A program made the position numbers and the translations under genes. From assembly GCA_903889895.1 (NCBI GenBank), contig CAISYZ010000159.1, forward strand, positions 1 to 62,187: a stretch of 62,187 nucleotides of DNA, given 5' to 3'. Below the pieces are notes generated by a model. The model ran no database searches. It saw only the letters and a program-made list of their open reading frames with translations, and was not told the origin of the DNA. This document shows positions 37,432 through 46,346 of this stretch, one piece after another (positions within the stretch are counted from its first letter, which is position 1; the number at the start of each line of letters is the position of its first letter). Source of the stretch: an uncultured Verrucomicrobia subdivision 3 bacterium (GTDB lineage Bacteria > Verrucomicrobiota > Verrucomicrobiia > Limisphaerales > UBA11358).

Positions 37432-38460
37432 ATGAACAGGTTTTTTTTATTTCTTAGTTTGATGTCGTTGGCCTGGTCAGGATATGCGCAAAGTCAACCT
37501 CCCGACTTGGATTTGTTTGTCAACTTTATAGCTATCTCCAATTCACCGCCGCCTCCACAAGGATTGTCGGGTCAAGCCCTGTATGATCGAATCCTTCCCG
37601 GTATGTCGACCTACACCAATCTATTGGAGGTTCATGTTGGGTTCCCGACAACGCCAAAAGATGGTTGGATTTTAGAGATGGAAGCGGACGGTTCTTTTAC
37701 TCCGGTGACCGAGCTGTCGGATCCATACAATTTTGGGTATTTTTATAAATGGGTGACGCTGACGACGAATCAGATTCATAGCATGATTGCTGGGAGCTTG
37801 TATGTGGAAGTGGATTTTGGTGAGAGTAACTATTTAGGCAATCTGACACCGCAATATGCCTTCGCTAAAGGGCCGACCGCGAAGGTCATCATTCCCACTC
37901 CGCTCGGACCGAATACGGCAAATGGTTATACGGCAATCTCACCTAATAACCACACGGCAAAGTTAGTCTTTGATGGTTCCCATTGCACAGACCCATATTA
38001 TTTGCCCATGCAATATTCATGGGTTGGTTATGCCGGTTATTATTCATTGGATCCTTCGGTAATTATATTTACGGCCACAAATGTTATGGCGACAAATGTA
38101 TTCAGCCTTGGATATTATAATATATCCCTTCAGGCACGAGATGTTGTGGCGGCTGGCGATCCGTTCTACATTAATTTGCAGGTTATTACCGCAGGTAAGG
38201 CAGTTGATTTGTTTATTCCGCTTTTGCAGGCTGAATCGTTGTCTGATAATACCAAGCAGGTCATGACGAAAGTTTTGTCAAATGCCGCCAGTCTTTTTAA
38301 TCATGGGCTGATGGAACCGGGCTGCGCCGAGCTTGAATTTTACGAGCAGATGGTGAAGGCGGCGCAATTAAATAGTCGGGAAACAACCTATCTCTTGCGA
38401 CCTATGCAGGACGTTATTGATGCAGTAACTCGACCTTATTTCACCACAGTTCAGCGGTAA
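37432..38460 (+). CDS. Exported AT-rich protein, possible CHRD-like N-terminal domain
   Basis: This 342-residue protein has a signal peptide (MNRFFLFLSLMSLAWSGYA). The first domain (about 25-150) has GWILEMEADGSFTPVTEL and LTTNQIHSMIAGSLYVEVDF, which resembles the end of CHRD domains, weakly. The second domain contains NNHTAKLVFDGSHCTDPYYL and LQYSW-type strands like a PKD/Ig fold. The C-terminal helical part (SDNTKQVMTKVLSNAASLFN) is of the type seen in dockerin-less repeat-protein tails. Base composition is clearly more AT-rich than in the flanking genes, which suggests acquisition or weak selection. The function is unknown. Confidence 0.72.
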   Translation: MNRFFLFLSLMSLAWSGYAQSQPPDLDLFVNFIAISNSPPPPQGLSGQALYDRILPGMSTYTNLLEVHVGFPTTPKDGWILEMEADGSFTPVTELSDPYNFGYFYKWVTLTTNQIHSMIAGSLYVEVDFGESNYLGNLTPQYAFAKGPTAKVIIPTPLGPNTANGYTAISPNNHTAKLVFDGSHCTDPYYLPMQYSWVGYAGYYSLDPSVIIFTATNVMATNVFSLGYYNISLQARDVVAAGDPFYINLQVITAGKAVDLFIPLLQAESLSDNTKQVMTKVLSNAASLFNHGLMEPGCAELEFYEQMVKAAQLNSRETTYLLRPMQDVIDAVTRPYFTTVQR

Positions 38461-38471
38461 TAAGCCGGAAG

Positions 38472-39095
38472 CTATTTCACCCACGCGTTGACGGGCTGGC
38501 TCCAGGCGCTTTGACCGTGCGCGTTCACGGCGCACACGCGGAACCAATACTTTTTCCCGCTCGCCAGACCGGTCAGGGTGCAGCTTTGTTTGGTGACTGA
38601 CTTCACCTGTTTCCAGCCGGTGCGGGCGGCGGCATCGGTGGTGGCTTCCACCATGAACACACACCGGCGCACGGAGCGCTGCCACCGTAACACCGCGCGG
38701 CCTTCGAAGTCGGTCGGGAGCACCCGCAAGTTCGCGGGCGCGGCGGGCAACCCCACGGGCTGTTTATCGCGCACCAAGTCCAATCCGGCGGCCAGCATGG
38801 CGGCGGGTTCGCCTTGGGCGAGGAGGGCCAGCAAGCCGGCGCTGGAACCGGCGCTGTTCCGCGCCCGCCGCAGGGTTTCGTTGCGGTGGGACAACGCCGC
38901 CTTGAGGGCGTGTTTCAACCGCTCGACATCTTCATGGGCTGCCTCGGCGTCCGCCAGTCGTCCGGCGAGGTCGAACGGCGTGAAATGATGGCGATGTTCC
39001 TTGGGCACCTTCGCCTCGCCGCTGGCCACGCGCCGGCAGATGGCGAGTTGTTCGGTGACGGTGCGGTTGCCGAAGTTGAGTTTGTGTCGTTTCAT
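38472..39095 (-). CDS. Small helical + FN3-domain protein B (array-associated)
   Basis: This is a 207-residue paralogue of the protein at 8392-9021. Shared features are the start MKR.K..FG.R, QLAIC, a charged helical region (about 20-115; here LADAEAAHEDVERLKHALKA and an Ala/Arg-rich stretch), EPAAMLAAGL, VGLPAAP and an FN3 domain with LRWQRSVRRCVFMVE and KYWFRVCAVNAHGQSAWSQ. It has no signal peptide. The start at 39095 is set by homology with the paralogue; there is no good ribosome-binding site. A 21-bp-period array begins 66 bp upstream. Identity is highest around the linker and RSVRRC, pointing to a conserved binding surface. Confidence 0.85.
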   Translation of the reverse strand: MKRHKLNFGNRTVTEQLAICRRVASGEAKVPKEHRHHFTPFDLAGRLADAEAAHEDVERLKHALKAALSHRNETLRRARNSAGSSAGLLALLAQGEPAAMLAAGLDLVRDKQPVGLPAAPANLRVLPTDFEGRAVLRWQRSVRRCVFMVEATTDAAARTGWKQVKSVTKQSCTLTGLASGKKYWFRVCAVNAHGQSAWSQPVNAWVK

Positions 39096-39160
39096 AGGTC
39101 GTGGCGGTGGTTGGTGGAAAACTGGCGGTTTTTCAAGGAAATCTGAGGAAAACCTAGCAT

Positions 39161-39601
39161 AGTGATGGCTATAATCAAATTTTATTGCCAACTACACAAA
39201 ATCCCGTTGCTTCCCGGCGACGAGTTGAAGCTACTGGACGAAGTTTAGTCGTCTCAACCCGAGGTGGAGTAGTCTCAAAACCTTTAGTTGAAGCTACGCC
39301 ACGAAGATTTGAAGCTACAGGAAGGCGTTTTGAAGCTTCAGAACGCTTTGTTGTAGCTTGAATACTTTATCTTGAAGGTCGGGAACTTTGTATTGATGGC
39401 AATATATTCTATTTATTGCCATTAAAACCTTGTCCGCAAGTCATCCGACGACGTTCGCAAGCGATTCCCCGCTGTCCGCAAGCGGGTTTATTTCGCCGGC
39501 AAGCTTGCGGACAAAGTTTGCAGACAAGATTACTTTATCCGCAGGCCAGTCCATTTCATCCGCAAGCTGGCCAACCGTCTTCGCCAGTCATGCCACCGCC
39601 G
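39161..39601. repeat. 21-bp-period array III (21 degenerate units, two core types)
   Basis: Twenty-one consecutive 21-bp units follow without an indel. Units from 39224 to about 39391 mostly carry variants of TTGAAGCTAC (39224, 39287, 39308, 39329, 39350, 39371). Units from 39434 to 39601 carry variants of CCGCAAGC (39434, 39455, 39476, 39497, 39539, 39560) at the same phase. A palindromic unit pair, TGATGGC ... TTATTGCCA, occurs at 39161-39202 and again at 39392-39433, exactly 231 bp (11 units) apart. The switch of core follows the second pair. The array lies 5' of FN3 protein B. Confidence 0.88.
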
Positions 39602-39704
39602 CCGACAACTTGAACGTGGTGGGCCATGCGGCTTGCTGGCGGGGTTCTAGCTATGCCGGCGCATTTTTATCGAATTCAGTCCCGAGGAATATTAATCTCC
39701 CGTC

Positions 39705-40700
39705 ATGTCCTATTCACCCGCTGCCACGCGCTACGATGACAAGGAGTTTTACCGCCGGTGCGGCCGTTCGGGCTTGAAGCTCCCGCTGCTGTCGCTTGGT
39801 CTCTGGCACAACTTTGGTGCGCAGGATGATTACGCCAACGCGCGCGCCATCGCGCTGCGGGCGTTCGACCTCGGCATCACCTGTTTCGATCTCGCGAACA
39901 ATTATGGTCCACCCGACGGCTCGGCGGAGATCACCTTCGGCAAAATCCTCCGCGACGATTTGCGGCCGTGGCGCGATGAACTCATCATCACGACCAAGGC
40001 CGGTTATTATATGTGGCCGGGGCCTTACGGCGAATGGGGTTCGCGCAAGAACCTGCTGGCTTCGCTCGACCAATCGCTCAAGCGCCTGGGCTTGGAGTAT
40101 GTGGATATCTTTTATTCGCATCGCTTCGACCCCGAAACGCCGCTCGAAGAAACGCTCGGGGCCGTCGCGCACGCGGTGAAATCCGGCAAGGCGTTATACG
40201 CGGGCGTCTCAAATTATCCCGCCGCCGAGACGGCGCGCGCGGCCAAGATTCTGCGCGAGCTGGGCGTGCCGTGCGTCATCCATCAGGCGCGCTATTCCAT
40301 GCTCGACCGCTGGGTGGAGCCGGAGTTGCTTGGCACGCTCGAAAAAGAGGGCATCGGTTGCACGGCGTTTTCGCCGCTGGGCAAGGGGCTGTTGACCGAC
40401 CGCTATTTCAAGGGCATTCCGTCGGACTCGCGCATTGCCAAAGACCAGCGGTTTCTCCGGCCCGAACACGTCACCGACGCCGTGCTCGCGAAGACGCGCC
40501 AGCTCAACGACCTCGCGCAGGCGCGCGGACAGACCCTCGCGCAAATGGCGCTGGCCTGGGTGTTGCGGCACAAGGTGGTGGCGAGCGCGCTCATCGGCGC
40601 GAGCAAAGTGTCGCAGGTGGAAGACAGTTACGGCGCGGTGAAGAATCTGAATTTTGGCGCGGACGAACTCGCGCGCATCGAGACGATTCTCGCGGGGTGA
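39705..40700 (+). CDS. Aldo/keto reductase, YghZ-like
   Basis: This 331-residue reductase resembles E. coli YghZ (L-glyceraldehyde-3-phosphate reductase). It has the start FYRRCGRSGLKLPLLSLGLW, the tetrad region GITCFDLANNYGPPDGSAE (Asp and Tyr), ELIITTKAGYYMWPGPYGEW (Lys) and the family-specific KRLGLEYVDIFYSHRFDPET (His). The NADPH-binding end is ALIGASKVSQVEDS. It should reduce aldehydes with NADPH in the cytoplasm. All catalytic residues are present. The ATG at 39705 is in the expected place. No operon partners are visible; it is convergent with the protease-like gene. Confidence 0.93.
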   Translation: MSYSPAATRYDDKEFYRRCGRSGLKLPLLSLGLWHNFGAQDDYANARAIALRAFDLGITCFDLANNYGPPDGSAEITFGKILRDDLRPWRDELIITTKAGYYMWPGPYGEWGSRKNLLASLDQSLKRLGLEYVDIFYSHRFDPETPLEETLGAVAHAVKSGKALYAGVSNYPAAETARAAKILRELGVPCVIHQARYSMLDRWVEPELLGTLEKEGIGCTAFSPLGKGLLTDRYFKGIPSDSRIAKDQRFLRPEHVTDAVLAKTRQLNDLAQARGQTLAQMALAWVLRHKVVASALIGASKVSQVEDSYGAVKNLNFGADELARIETILAG

Positions 40701-40706
40701 ATGAAT

Positions 40707-41648
40707 TTAGCGGAATGCCGGCCAGTTCGTCAGCGGGAACGGAGTGAGCTGGTAATCCGTCGGCAAAAAATTATTGGTGGAGAGCTGGTGCATCGTGCGG
40801 TTGATGGCGTCCAGCTGCCGCGCATAGCAGGGGCCGCCGCTCGAAACATAGTTGTGTGAGATGAGCACCAGCTGATTGGCGACCAGCAGCAGGGCGGGAT
40901 TGGAGGAGTCGCCGCCGCGGATGCGGATATTCCAGTTGGTGCCGAGGCCATGGGGCACGGTTTGTTGGCAGTCCCAGTTCACAAATTGTGCCGTGGCGAA
41001 CGTCGTGGGTTGGCCGAAGAGGCACATGTCCTGATTCATGCCGATGCCCTGCACGTAGCTGCCCGGCACGGTCGGCAGGTAATTGGTGAAATTTTCCGGC
41101 AGCACCGGCAGGAAGCCCACGCCGGGCGGCAGATCGGCATCGAGCAGACCGACGGAGGTGTCCATTCCCACGTCCAGCCGTTGCCGGGTTGTGCGCCAGT
41201 GCAGCTCGTTGTTCACGTCGAGAAAAGCGATCAACTTGCCCTCTGGATGCATGTGCGTGGCGCACAAGTAGTGGCGCGGTGAAACCATCGTGCACAGACC
41301 CTGGCCGTTGTTGAGATTGCTGTAGCCGATGCAGGTGGCGCTCAAGCCCGACACGCCCTTGAGCCAGAACGCATGCGACCACGCGGGTTCAAAAAAGCGG
41401 CCGGCCCGCAAGGTGAAGGGCGCGTGAATCTCCACCATGTCCTCCCGCTCGCCCGGCAGGCGCGCGGCGCGGACGCAGGCATTGGTGGCGAGATGATAGG
41501 CGAGCGAACCGGGCGCCACCGCCGCGACGACGTTGGTGGCGGCGTTAACGGCGGGCGATGACCGCAGCGCGCCGAGAAAAATCAGGGCCAGGCAAATTTG
41601 CCGGAATAATTGCCCGCGGGCATTGGGAATTTTTAGGGCGGACTTCAT
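40707..41648 (-). CDS. Exported trypsin-fold (S1-like) putative serine protease
   Basis: This 313-residue protein has a signal peptide (QICLALIFLGALRSSPAVNA). I see a candidate chymotrypsin-type triad: CTMVSPRHYLCATHMHPEG (His near 132), RLDVGMDTSVGLLDADLP (Asp near 163) and IRGGDSSNPALLLVANQLVL (Ser near 248, with GDSS in place of GDSG). Spacing and order fit the fold. I do not know a named family for it. The odd feature is GDSSNP, which also appears in verrucomicrobial homologues of such proteins as far as I can recall, but this is unverified. An ATG six bases upstream (41654) is an alternative start. Confidence 0.7.
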   Translation of the reverse strand: MKSALKIPNARGQLFRQICLALIFLGALRSSPAVNAATNVVAAVAPGSLAYHLATNACVRAARLPGEREDMVEIHAPFTLRAGRFFEPAWSHAFWLKGVSGLSATCIGYSNLNNGQGLCTMVSPRHYLCATHMHPEGKLIAFLDVNNELHWRTTRQRLDVGMDTSVGLLDADLPPGVGFLPVLPENFTNYLPTVPGSYVQGIGMNQDMCLFGQPTTFATAQFVNWDCQQTVPHGLGTNWNIRIRGGDSSNPALLLVANQLVLISHNYVSSGGPCYARQLDAINRTMHQLSTNNFLPTDYQLTPFPLTNWPAFR

Positions 41649-41669
41649 GGGCAAGCGGCGTTGGGCTTT

Positions 41670-42869
41670 TCAACTTTTTCGCGCCGCCGGTTCCCGGTAG
41701 GCGGACAGAAAATAAACCAGCACCGCCGCCACGCTCGCGGCGAGCGCGCCCCAGAACCAGTGCCAGTTCGTCTGCCGGCCCGTCGTGCAGGCGTCGAACC
41801 ACCAGCCGCTGCCGAGGTAGCCGATGAGGTTGCCGATGCCGCCGTTGAGCAACGTCAGGAGCGCCTGCGCCCGCGTGCGCCACGCGGGGTCAACCTGCTG
41901 TTCCAGAAAAATCTGCGCGGTGATGAACACCAGCACAAACGACGCGCCGTGCAGCGTGATGCCGAGCAGCAGGGACGGCTCGGTGTCCAGCGCGCTCAAC
42001 GCGAAGCGCGCCACGCCAAACCCGAGACCGCACGCGAAAATCCATTTCAGCCGCCAATTCGCCAGCAGCCACGCAAGCCCGAACATCGCGATGAGTTCCG
42101 TCACCTGCCCGAGCCCCATCCAGCCGCTCGTGTGCGTGAAGCCGAGCGCGTGCAGATGATTGGGCGCATACGGATAAAACGCGGCGAGCGGGATGTTGAA
42201 CAGCGTGGTGACGATGAAGACGACGCGCACCTGTTTATTTTTCAGCAGGCCCAACGCATCGAGCCCGAGGCGTTCATGCCACGAGAGATGTTCCGCCGAG
42301 GCCGGCATGGTCAGCGGCGGCAGATAATAGGTGAACAGCGCCACCAGCAGCCAGACGGCCCCGCCGAGGTAACCGGCATAACCGGAGCGGTCGAGCGACA
42401 GTGCGCTGATGAGCAGCGCGCCCGCAACCCAGCCGAGCGTGGCCAGCGCGCGGATGGGGCCGAATTCTTTTTTCGCATCCGACAGCCGGGCGAACACCAG
42501 CGCCGTGGAGATGCTGAACATCGGCGAATAGGCGAGGTAAAAAACCTGGATGAGCGCGAGCACCACCCACGCGCCCCAATGCTGCAGCATCGCGGTGCTG
42601 ATGAGTGCGGTCAAAATGCCGGCGGCGGCGGCCAGGCCGCGCAAGACTTTCGCCGGCGGCACATGGCGGTCGGCCATCGCCCCGAAAGTGAGCGGCGAGA
42701 TGAACGCGGCGACCGCCGAGGCGGCGAAGGCATACGGCTTGATGCCGTGCAAACCATGCGCATCGAGAATCGCGCCGAGCGGGACGAACCAGATGCCCAT
42801 GCCGGCCGCCTGGATGAAAAATAAAATCATCAGCTCGGCATATTCGGCTTTGCGCAACGTCGTCAACAT
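41670..42869 (-). CDS. MFS transporter (nucleoside/H+ symporter-like)
   Basis: This 399-residue permease has 12 predicted spans. The pattern resembles the NupG/XapB-type nucleoside:H+ symporter branch and the verrucomicrobial/planctomycetal MFS group: FFIQAAGMGIWFVPLGAILD in span 1, AYSPMFSISTALVFARLSDA, and FGPIRALATLGWVAGALLIS in span 5. The C-terminal half has TLHGASFVLVFITAQIFLEQ. The substrate is not certain. The gene is directly downstream of the GH106 gene on the minus strand, but a terminator lies between, so it is probably transcribed separately. Confidence 0.88.
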   Translation of the reverse strand: MLTTLRKAEYAELMILFFIQAAGMGIWFVPLGAILDAHGLHGIKPYAFAASAVAAFISPLTFGAMADRHVPPAKVLRGLAAAAGILTALISTAMLQHWGAWVVLALIQVFYLAYSPMFSISTALVFARLSDAKKEFGPIRALATLGWVAGALLISALSLDRSGYAGYLGGAVWLLVALFTYYLPPLTMPASAEHLSWHERLGLDALGLLKNKQVRVVFIVTTLFNIPLAAFYPYAPNHLHALGFTHTSGWMGLGQVTELIAMFGLAWLLANWRLKWIFACGLGFGVARFALSALDTEPSLLLGITLHGASFVLVFITAQIFLEQQVDPAWRTRAQALLTLLNGGIGNLIGYLGSGWWFDACTTGRQTNWHWFWGALAASVAAVLVYFLSAYREPAARKS

Positions 42870-42888
42870 CGGCGCGCAGGATAGCCCA

Positions 42889-42935
42889 AACCGGCGAAAA
42901 TAAAAGGACGCAACGGCGGGGCCGCTGCGTCCTTT
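42889..42935 (-). terminator. Terminator after the GH106 gene
   Basis: The stem AAAGGACGCA (42903-42912) pairs with TGCGTCCTTT (42926-42935), with an inner CGGC/GCCG stem. The minus-strand side is followed by TTATTTT. It lies 18 bp after the GH106 stop. Confidence 0.8.
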
Positions 42936-42953
42936 GCTGAAGTGATTGCTGAA

Positions 42954-45900
42954 TTAATGAGCGGCGATAATTTCCGCCGTGTGCAAAGTCACGGGACCGA
43001 GCAGGCCGGATTCGAGCAGCGGGGAATTCTTCGTCCAATGATGCCACGTCGTGAAGGTCAGCCGGCCGGTCGGGCTGGGCTTGCCGTCGAGGAACCATTG
43101 CGGCCAGGTCTTGAGCTCTTTGCCCTTCCATTCGCGGTCATCCGGCAACTGCTCGTCGCCGATGAGCCGGTTCGGCCAGAGATTCGTGACTTTGACAACC
43201 AGCTTGTTCACCCCCCGCTTCGCGGCAGCAGTGACATTCACGCGGAACGGCGGTTTCCACAGGATGCCCAGGTCCTGGCCGTTCAGGGAAACTTCGGCGA
43301 AATTTTTCACCGCGCCAAGATCGAGCCAGAGTTCGCGCCCCGCCGTCAAGCGGTCGGCGGAAATCTCGATGTCCTTCGCGTAGGTGGCCGTGCCGGAGAA
43401 ATAGCGGACGCCGTCATTCGTGTGTTCCGTCCATGAAATCAATTTGTCCAGCGTGACCGCCGGCGGTGCGCCCCAGTTCGGCGGGAAGGTCAAATTCCAC
43501 GTGCCGGAAATTTCCTGCGCCGACGGCACATCTGCCGCATCCGCGTGCAGGATTTTTCCGCCCGCCGTATCCAGCGCCAGATTGGCGTTGCCCCAAACCT
43601 TGACGACCGCGCTGCCATCCGGCGTCGCAATGGTCTCCCACGCTGGTGCCAGGCCAATCGTTGAGCTCGCGGGCAACACGAGCATTTCGTTTTCGGCCAC
43701 GTTTGTGTGACTGGGCTGGCCATCGAGGGAATAATCCAAGCGCAACTCCTTGACGTGCTCGTAGGCCGGGTCGCGGCCAAAGGCATCATTGCCGACCGTC
43801 ACCGTCAGTTGTCCGTCGCGTGCCAATTCGGAAAGCTTCGCGGTCACATCCATTTCCGCCGAGCCGTCGGTAGCGGCATAAACCGCGTGCTGAATTTCCA
43901 GTTTCGGTCCAACATGATTGGCCGTTGCGCTGCCGCTGACGGCGATGACATGATCCGCTGCATCGGCCGCATGGCGAAAGATGACGAACACCGAGCCGGC
44001 GGGGTCGAGGTTCAGCCGCACCTTGGTGCGTCCATCAGCGGTGCTCCAAACTGCGGCGGGTTCGATGACCCCGGTATCGGGATGCCAGAGTTCGGGCAGC
44101 TTGCCCGCCACGCGGAACGTGCATTCGGCGGTGTCGAACTGACGACGCTGATTGGAGACAAAATAAATGTCCGCGCCACCCGCCACGTGATGGACGTAAG
44201 CCAAGTGGGAATTACCGGTGGCACCTTGAAATTCAAAATCCGGTTTCAGGTTTTGATCCGCCAACACCTCGCCCAGCGATTTGCCCCAGACGATGCGGCC
44301 ATGCCCGAAGTGATTTTCAAAAATGGAAGTGCCGTCGCACTTGCCCCACATCTCGTCGGCGAGCTTTTTCACCTGCGCGTCGCACTTGGGATAATCGGTC
44401 AGGCTCGGCGAATGTTGCGGACGCGGGCCGACCACGGTGGCGCCGGCGCGCACGAGTTCGCGAATGTGTTGCAACGTCGCCGGCGTCAGGTTTGCATCGT
44501 TGGGCGGCAGCACTAGCACCGCGTAGTTCGCGCCGCTGGCGAGAACGATGCGCCCGGAGTGCACGGTCGCGGTGCGCAACGCGTCGGCGTTCACGGCGTC
44601 ATAATCGTAGCCCAAGGGCAGCGCGGGATTGCCCTGGCGCATTTCCACGGGCGCAGTTTCGCCGGTGAAATAGGCGACATCCTGGATGGCGCGGCCCTGT
44701 TGCAACAGGTATTGGCAGTGCGCGATATAATCAATCCACGCTTTGCCCGGATGCCACCATGTCTCCGTGCGCTCAAAATGAAAACCCCATTGGCCCATCG
44801 TCATGCCGGGAAAGGTATTTGTCCACGGCTGCATCGCGTAACGGTGAAAGACGTAACGGTTCAAACCTTGGCAATACATCAAGTCGCCGAGCGTCTTGAG
44901 CGAATAAGGATCTTCCTGCCAGCGCCCCGAATGCGGACCCGGCGAGGCGGTGAAAGATTCCGCACCAACGTAAGTTTTGCCGTAAACATGCGCGATGGAG
45001 GAGGCGAGCTTGACGGACGGATGTCCCGAACTGCCGCTCCAAAATTCGCCCATCACAAAATCCGATGATGCGCCGCTTTGCATGGAATCAAACGGGCCGG
45101 TATAAGGTTCCACCGCACTGATCAATCCGTGCTGGTGGCAGAGCTCCGTGAAATGGCCGAAATAATTTTCCGCAAACAAATCAGCAATCGTGCGGCGCAA
45201 GTCCCAGAGAAAACGCTCGGTGACGGCGGGATTGTCCACGACGCGGTCGGTGAACACCGGCAGATAGGGGAGCAAATCGTAGCCGCGTCGTTGCTTGAAT
45301 TCCTCCCGGAAATTTTTGGTCCAGGTCTGGCCGCCAACTTCGTAGCTGTCCACCAGCGAACCGGCGAGTCCCTGACCACCGAGCGGCTTGATGTCATCGA
45401 GAACCTTTTGCATGAAGCCGGCCCAATGCGCGTCCAGCGCCGCCTTGCTGAACTTGTCGCACTCCAAGCCTTCGCCCCCGTAGGCGGCGGGATGGTTTTT
45501 GACGCCGGTCGGTGTATAACCAAAGCGCAGCACCATCCATTTGCCCGCGGGGACCTGCCAGTTCAATTTGCCATCGGCCGTCAGCTTGGAGGTGAGATCA
45601 ATCATCTCCCGCCGCGGCACCGCGCCCGCCGGATTAAAAATCTCGTCCCGATCCGAAAGCGCTTCGGTCTGGCCGACACCTCCGCCGATGTCCATGGTGA
45701 TTTTCCGCCCGAAATTTTTAATCTTCAAAAGCGGCTCCGCGCCGACGGGATAGGCTAGCACCGCAATGTCGCGATAAAAATCCAGCTTTGCCGGCGGCAG
45801 TGGCAGCGTCTCAGAAAAATTCGTCGGGCCGGTGAGCGCCAATTCGCTGGCGACGACCTTCTGCATGGCATTTTCGGGCGTGTTCCACGGCCCGCCGCTG

Positions 45901-46256
45901 CTGGACCAACCCGCGCAATTTTCCACGGTGAGTTCGAGTCCCAGCCGGTTTCCCTCCGCGATGGCGAACTTGAAATCATCGCGCCATTCCGGGCTCATGA
46001 ATTCCACCGGCCCGCGCGGGATGCCGCAATCCGCATTCACGATGGTCGCACCGCCGAGGCCGATTTGCTTCATCGCCTCGAGGTCGGCCGTGATGCCGGC
46101 CTTGGTGATGTTGCCATTCATCCAATGCCACCAGGTCTGCGGCTTGGCGGAATCCGGCGGATTCAAAAAGCCCGTTTCGAGCGGATCGTTCGCAGCAACG
46201 GTGGTGAAAGCCAGCCCCAGCAGGGAGCCGACGAGGAAGGGACGCAATGATTTCAT
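42954..46256 (-). CDS. Glycoside hydrolase, GH106-like (alpha-L-rhamnosidase type)
   Basis: This 1100-residue exported enzyme has a signal peptide (SLRPFLVGSLLGLAFTTVAA). It continues with the GH106 start FLNPPDSAKPQTWWHWMNGN, ADLEAMKQIGLGGATI and LTVENCAGWSSSGGPW. The middle has the barrel of the family (SLVDSYEVGGQTWTKNF, EFWSGSSGHPSVKLASSIAH, GAESFTASPG). The C-terminus has galactose-binding-like sandwich domains, ending VKVTNLWPNRLIGDEQLPDD. Rhamnosidase activity is the known function of GH106, with rhamnose-containing plant or algal glycans as targets. The GH16 gene lies 90 bp upstream on the same strand, suggesting a joint polysaccharide locus. Confidence 0.92.
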   Translation of the reverse strand: MKSLRPFLVGSLLGLAFTTVAANDPLETGFLNPPDSAKPQTWWHWMNGNITKAGITADLEAMKQIGLGGATIVNADCGIPRGPVEFMSPEWRDDFKFAIAEGNRLGLELTVENCAGWSSSGGPWNTPENAMQKVVASELALTGPTNFSETLPLPPAKLDFYRDIAVLAYPVGAEPLLKIKNFGRKITMDIGGGVGQTEALSDRDEIFNPAGAVPRREMIDLTSKLTADGKLNWQVPAGKWMVLRFGYTPTGVKNHPAAYGGEGLECDKFSKAALDAHWAGFMQKVLDDIKPLGGQGLAGSLVDSYEVGGQTWTKNFREEFKQRRGYDLLPYLPVFTDRVVDNPAVTERFLWDLRRTIADLFAENYFGHFTELCHQHGLISAVEPYTGPFDSMQSGASSDFVMGEFWSGSSGHPSVKLASSIAHVYGKTYVGAESFTASPGPHSGRWQEDPYSLKTLGDLMYCQGLNRYVFHRYAMQPWTNTFPGMTMGQWGFHFERTETWWHPGKAWIDYIAHCQYLLQQGRAIQDVAYFTGETAPVEMRQGNPALPLGYDYDAVNADALRTATVHSGRIVLASGANYAVLVLPPNDANLTPATLQHIRELVRAGATVVGPRPQHSPSLTDYPKCDAQVKKLADEMWGKCDGTSIFENHFGHGRIVWGKSLGEVLADQNLKPDFEFQGATGNSHLAYVHHVAGGADIYFVSNQRRQFDTAECTFRVAGKLPELWHPDTGVIEPAAVWSTADGRTKVRLNLDPAGSVFVIFRHAADAADHVIAVSGSATANHVGPKLEIQHAVYAATDGSAEMDVTAKLSELARDGQLTVTVGNDAFGRDPAYEHVKELRLDYSLDGQPSHTNVAENEMLVLPASSTIGLAPAWETIATPDGSAVVKVWGNANLALDTAGGKILHADAADVPSAQEISGTWNLTFPPNWGAPPAVTLDKLISWTEHTNDGVRYFSGTATYAKDIEISADRLTAGRELWLDLGAVKNFAEVSLNGQDLGILWKPPFRVNVTAAAKRGVNKLVVKVTNLWPNRLIGDEQLPDDREWKGKELKTWPQWFLDGKPSPTGRLTFTTWHHWTKNSPLLESGLLGPVTLHTAEIIAAH

Positions 46257-46346
46257 GATATATTTAAACGATTCGGGGCGTTGAAAGATTTTGTCGTTTG
46301 CACGGCGGCGTTGACAAGCGCAAAGGCCCGCCGGCAAAAAAGTTTT

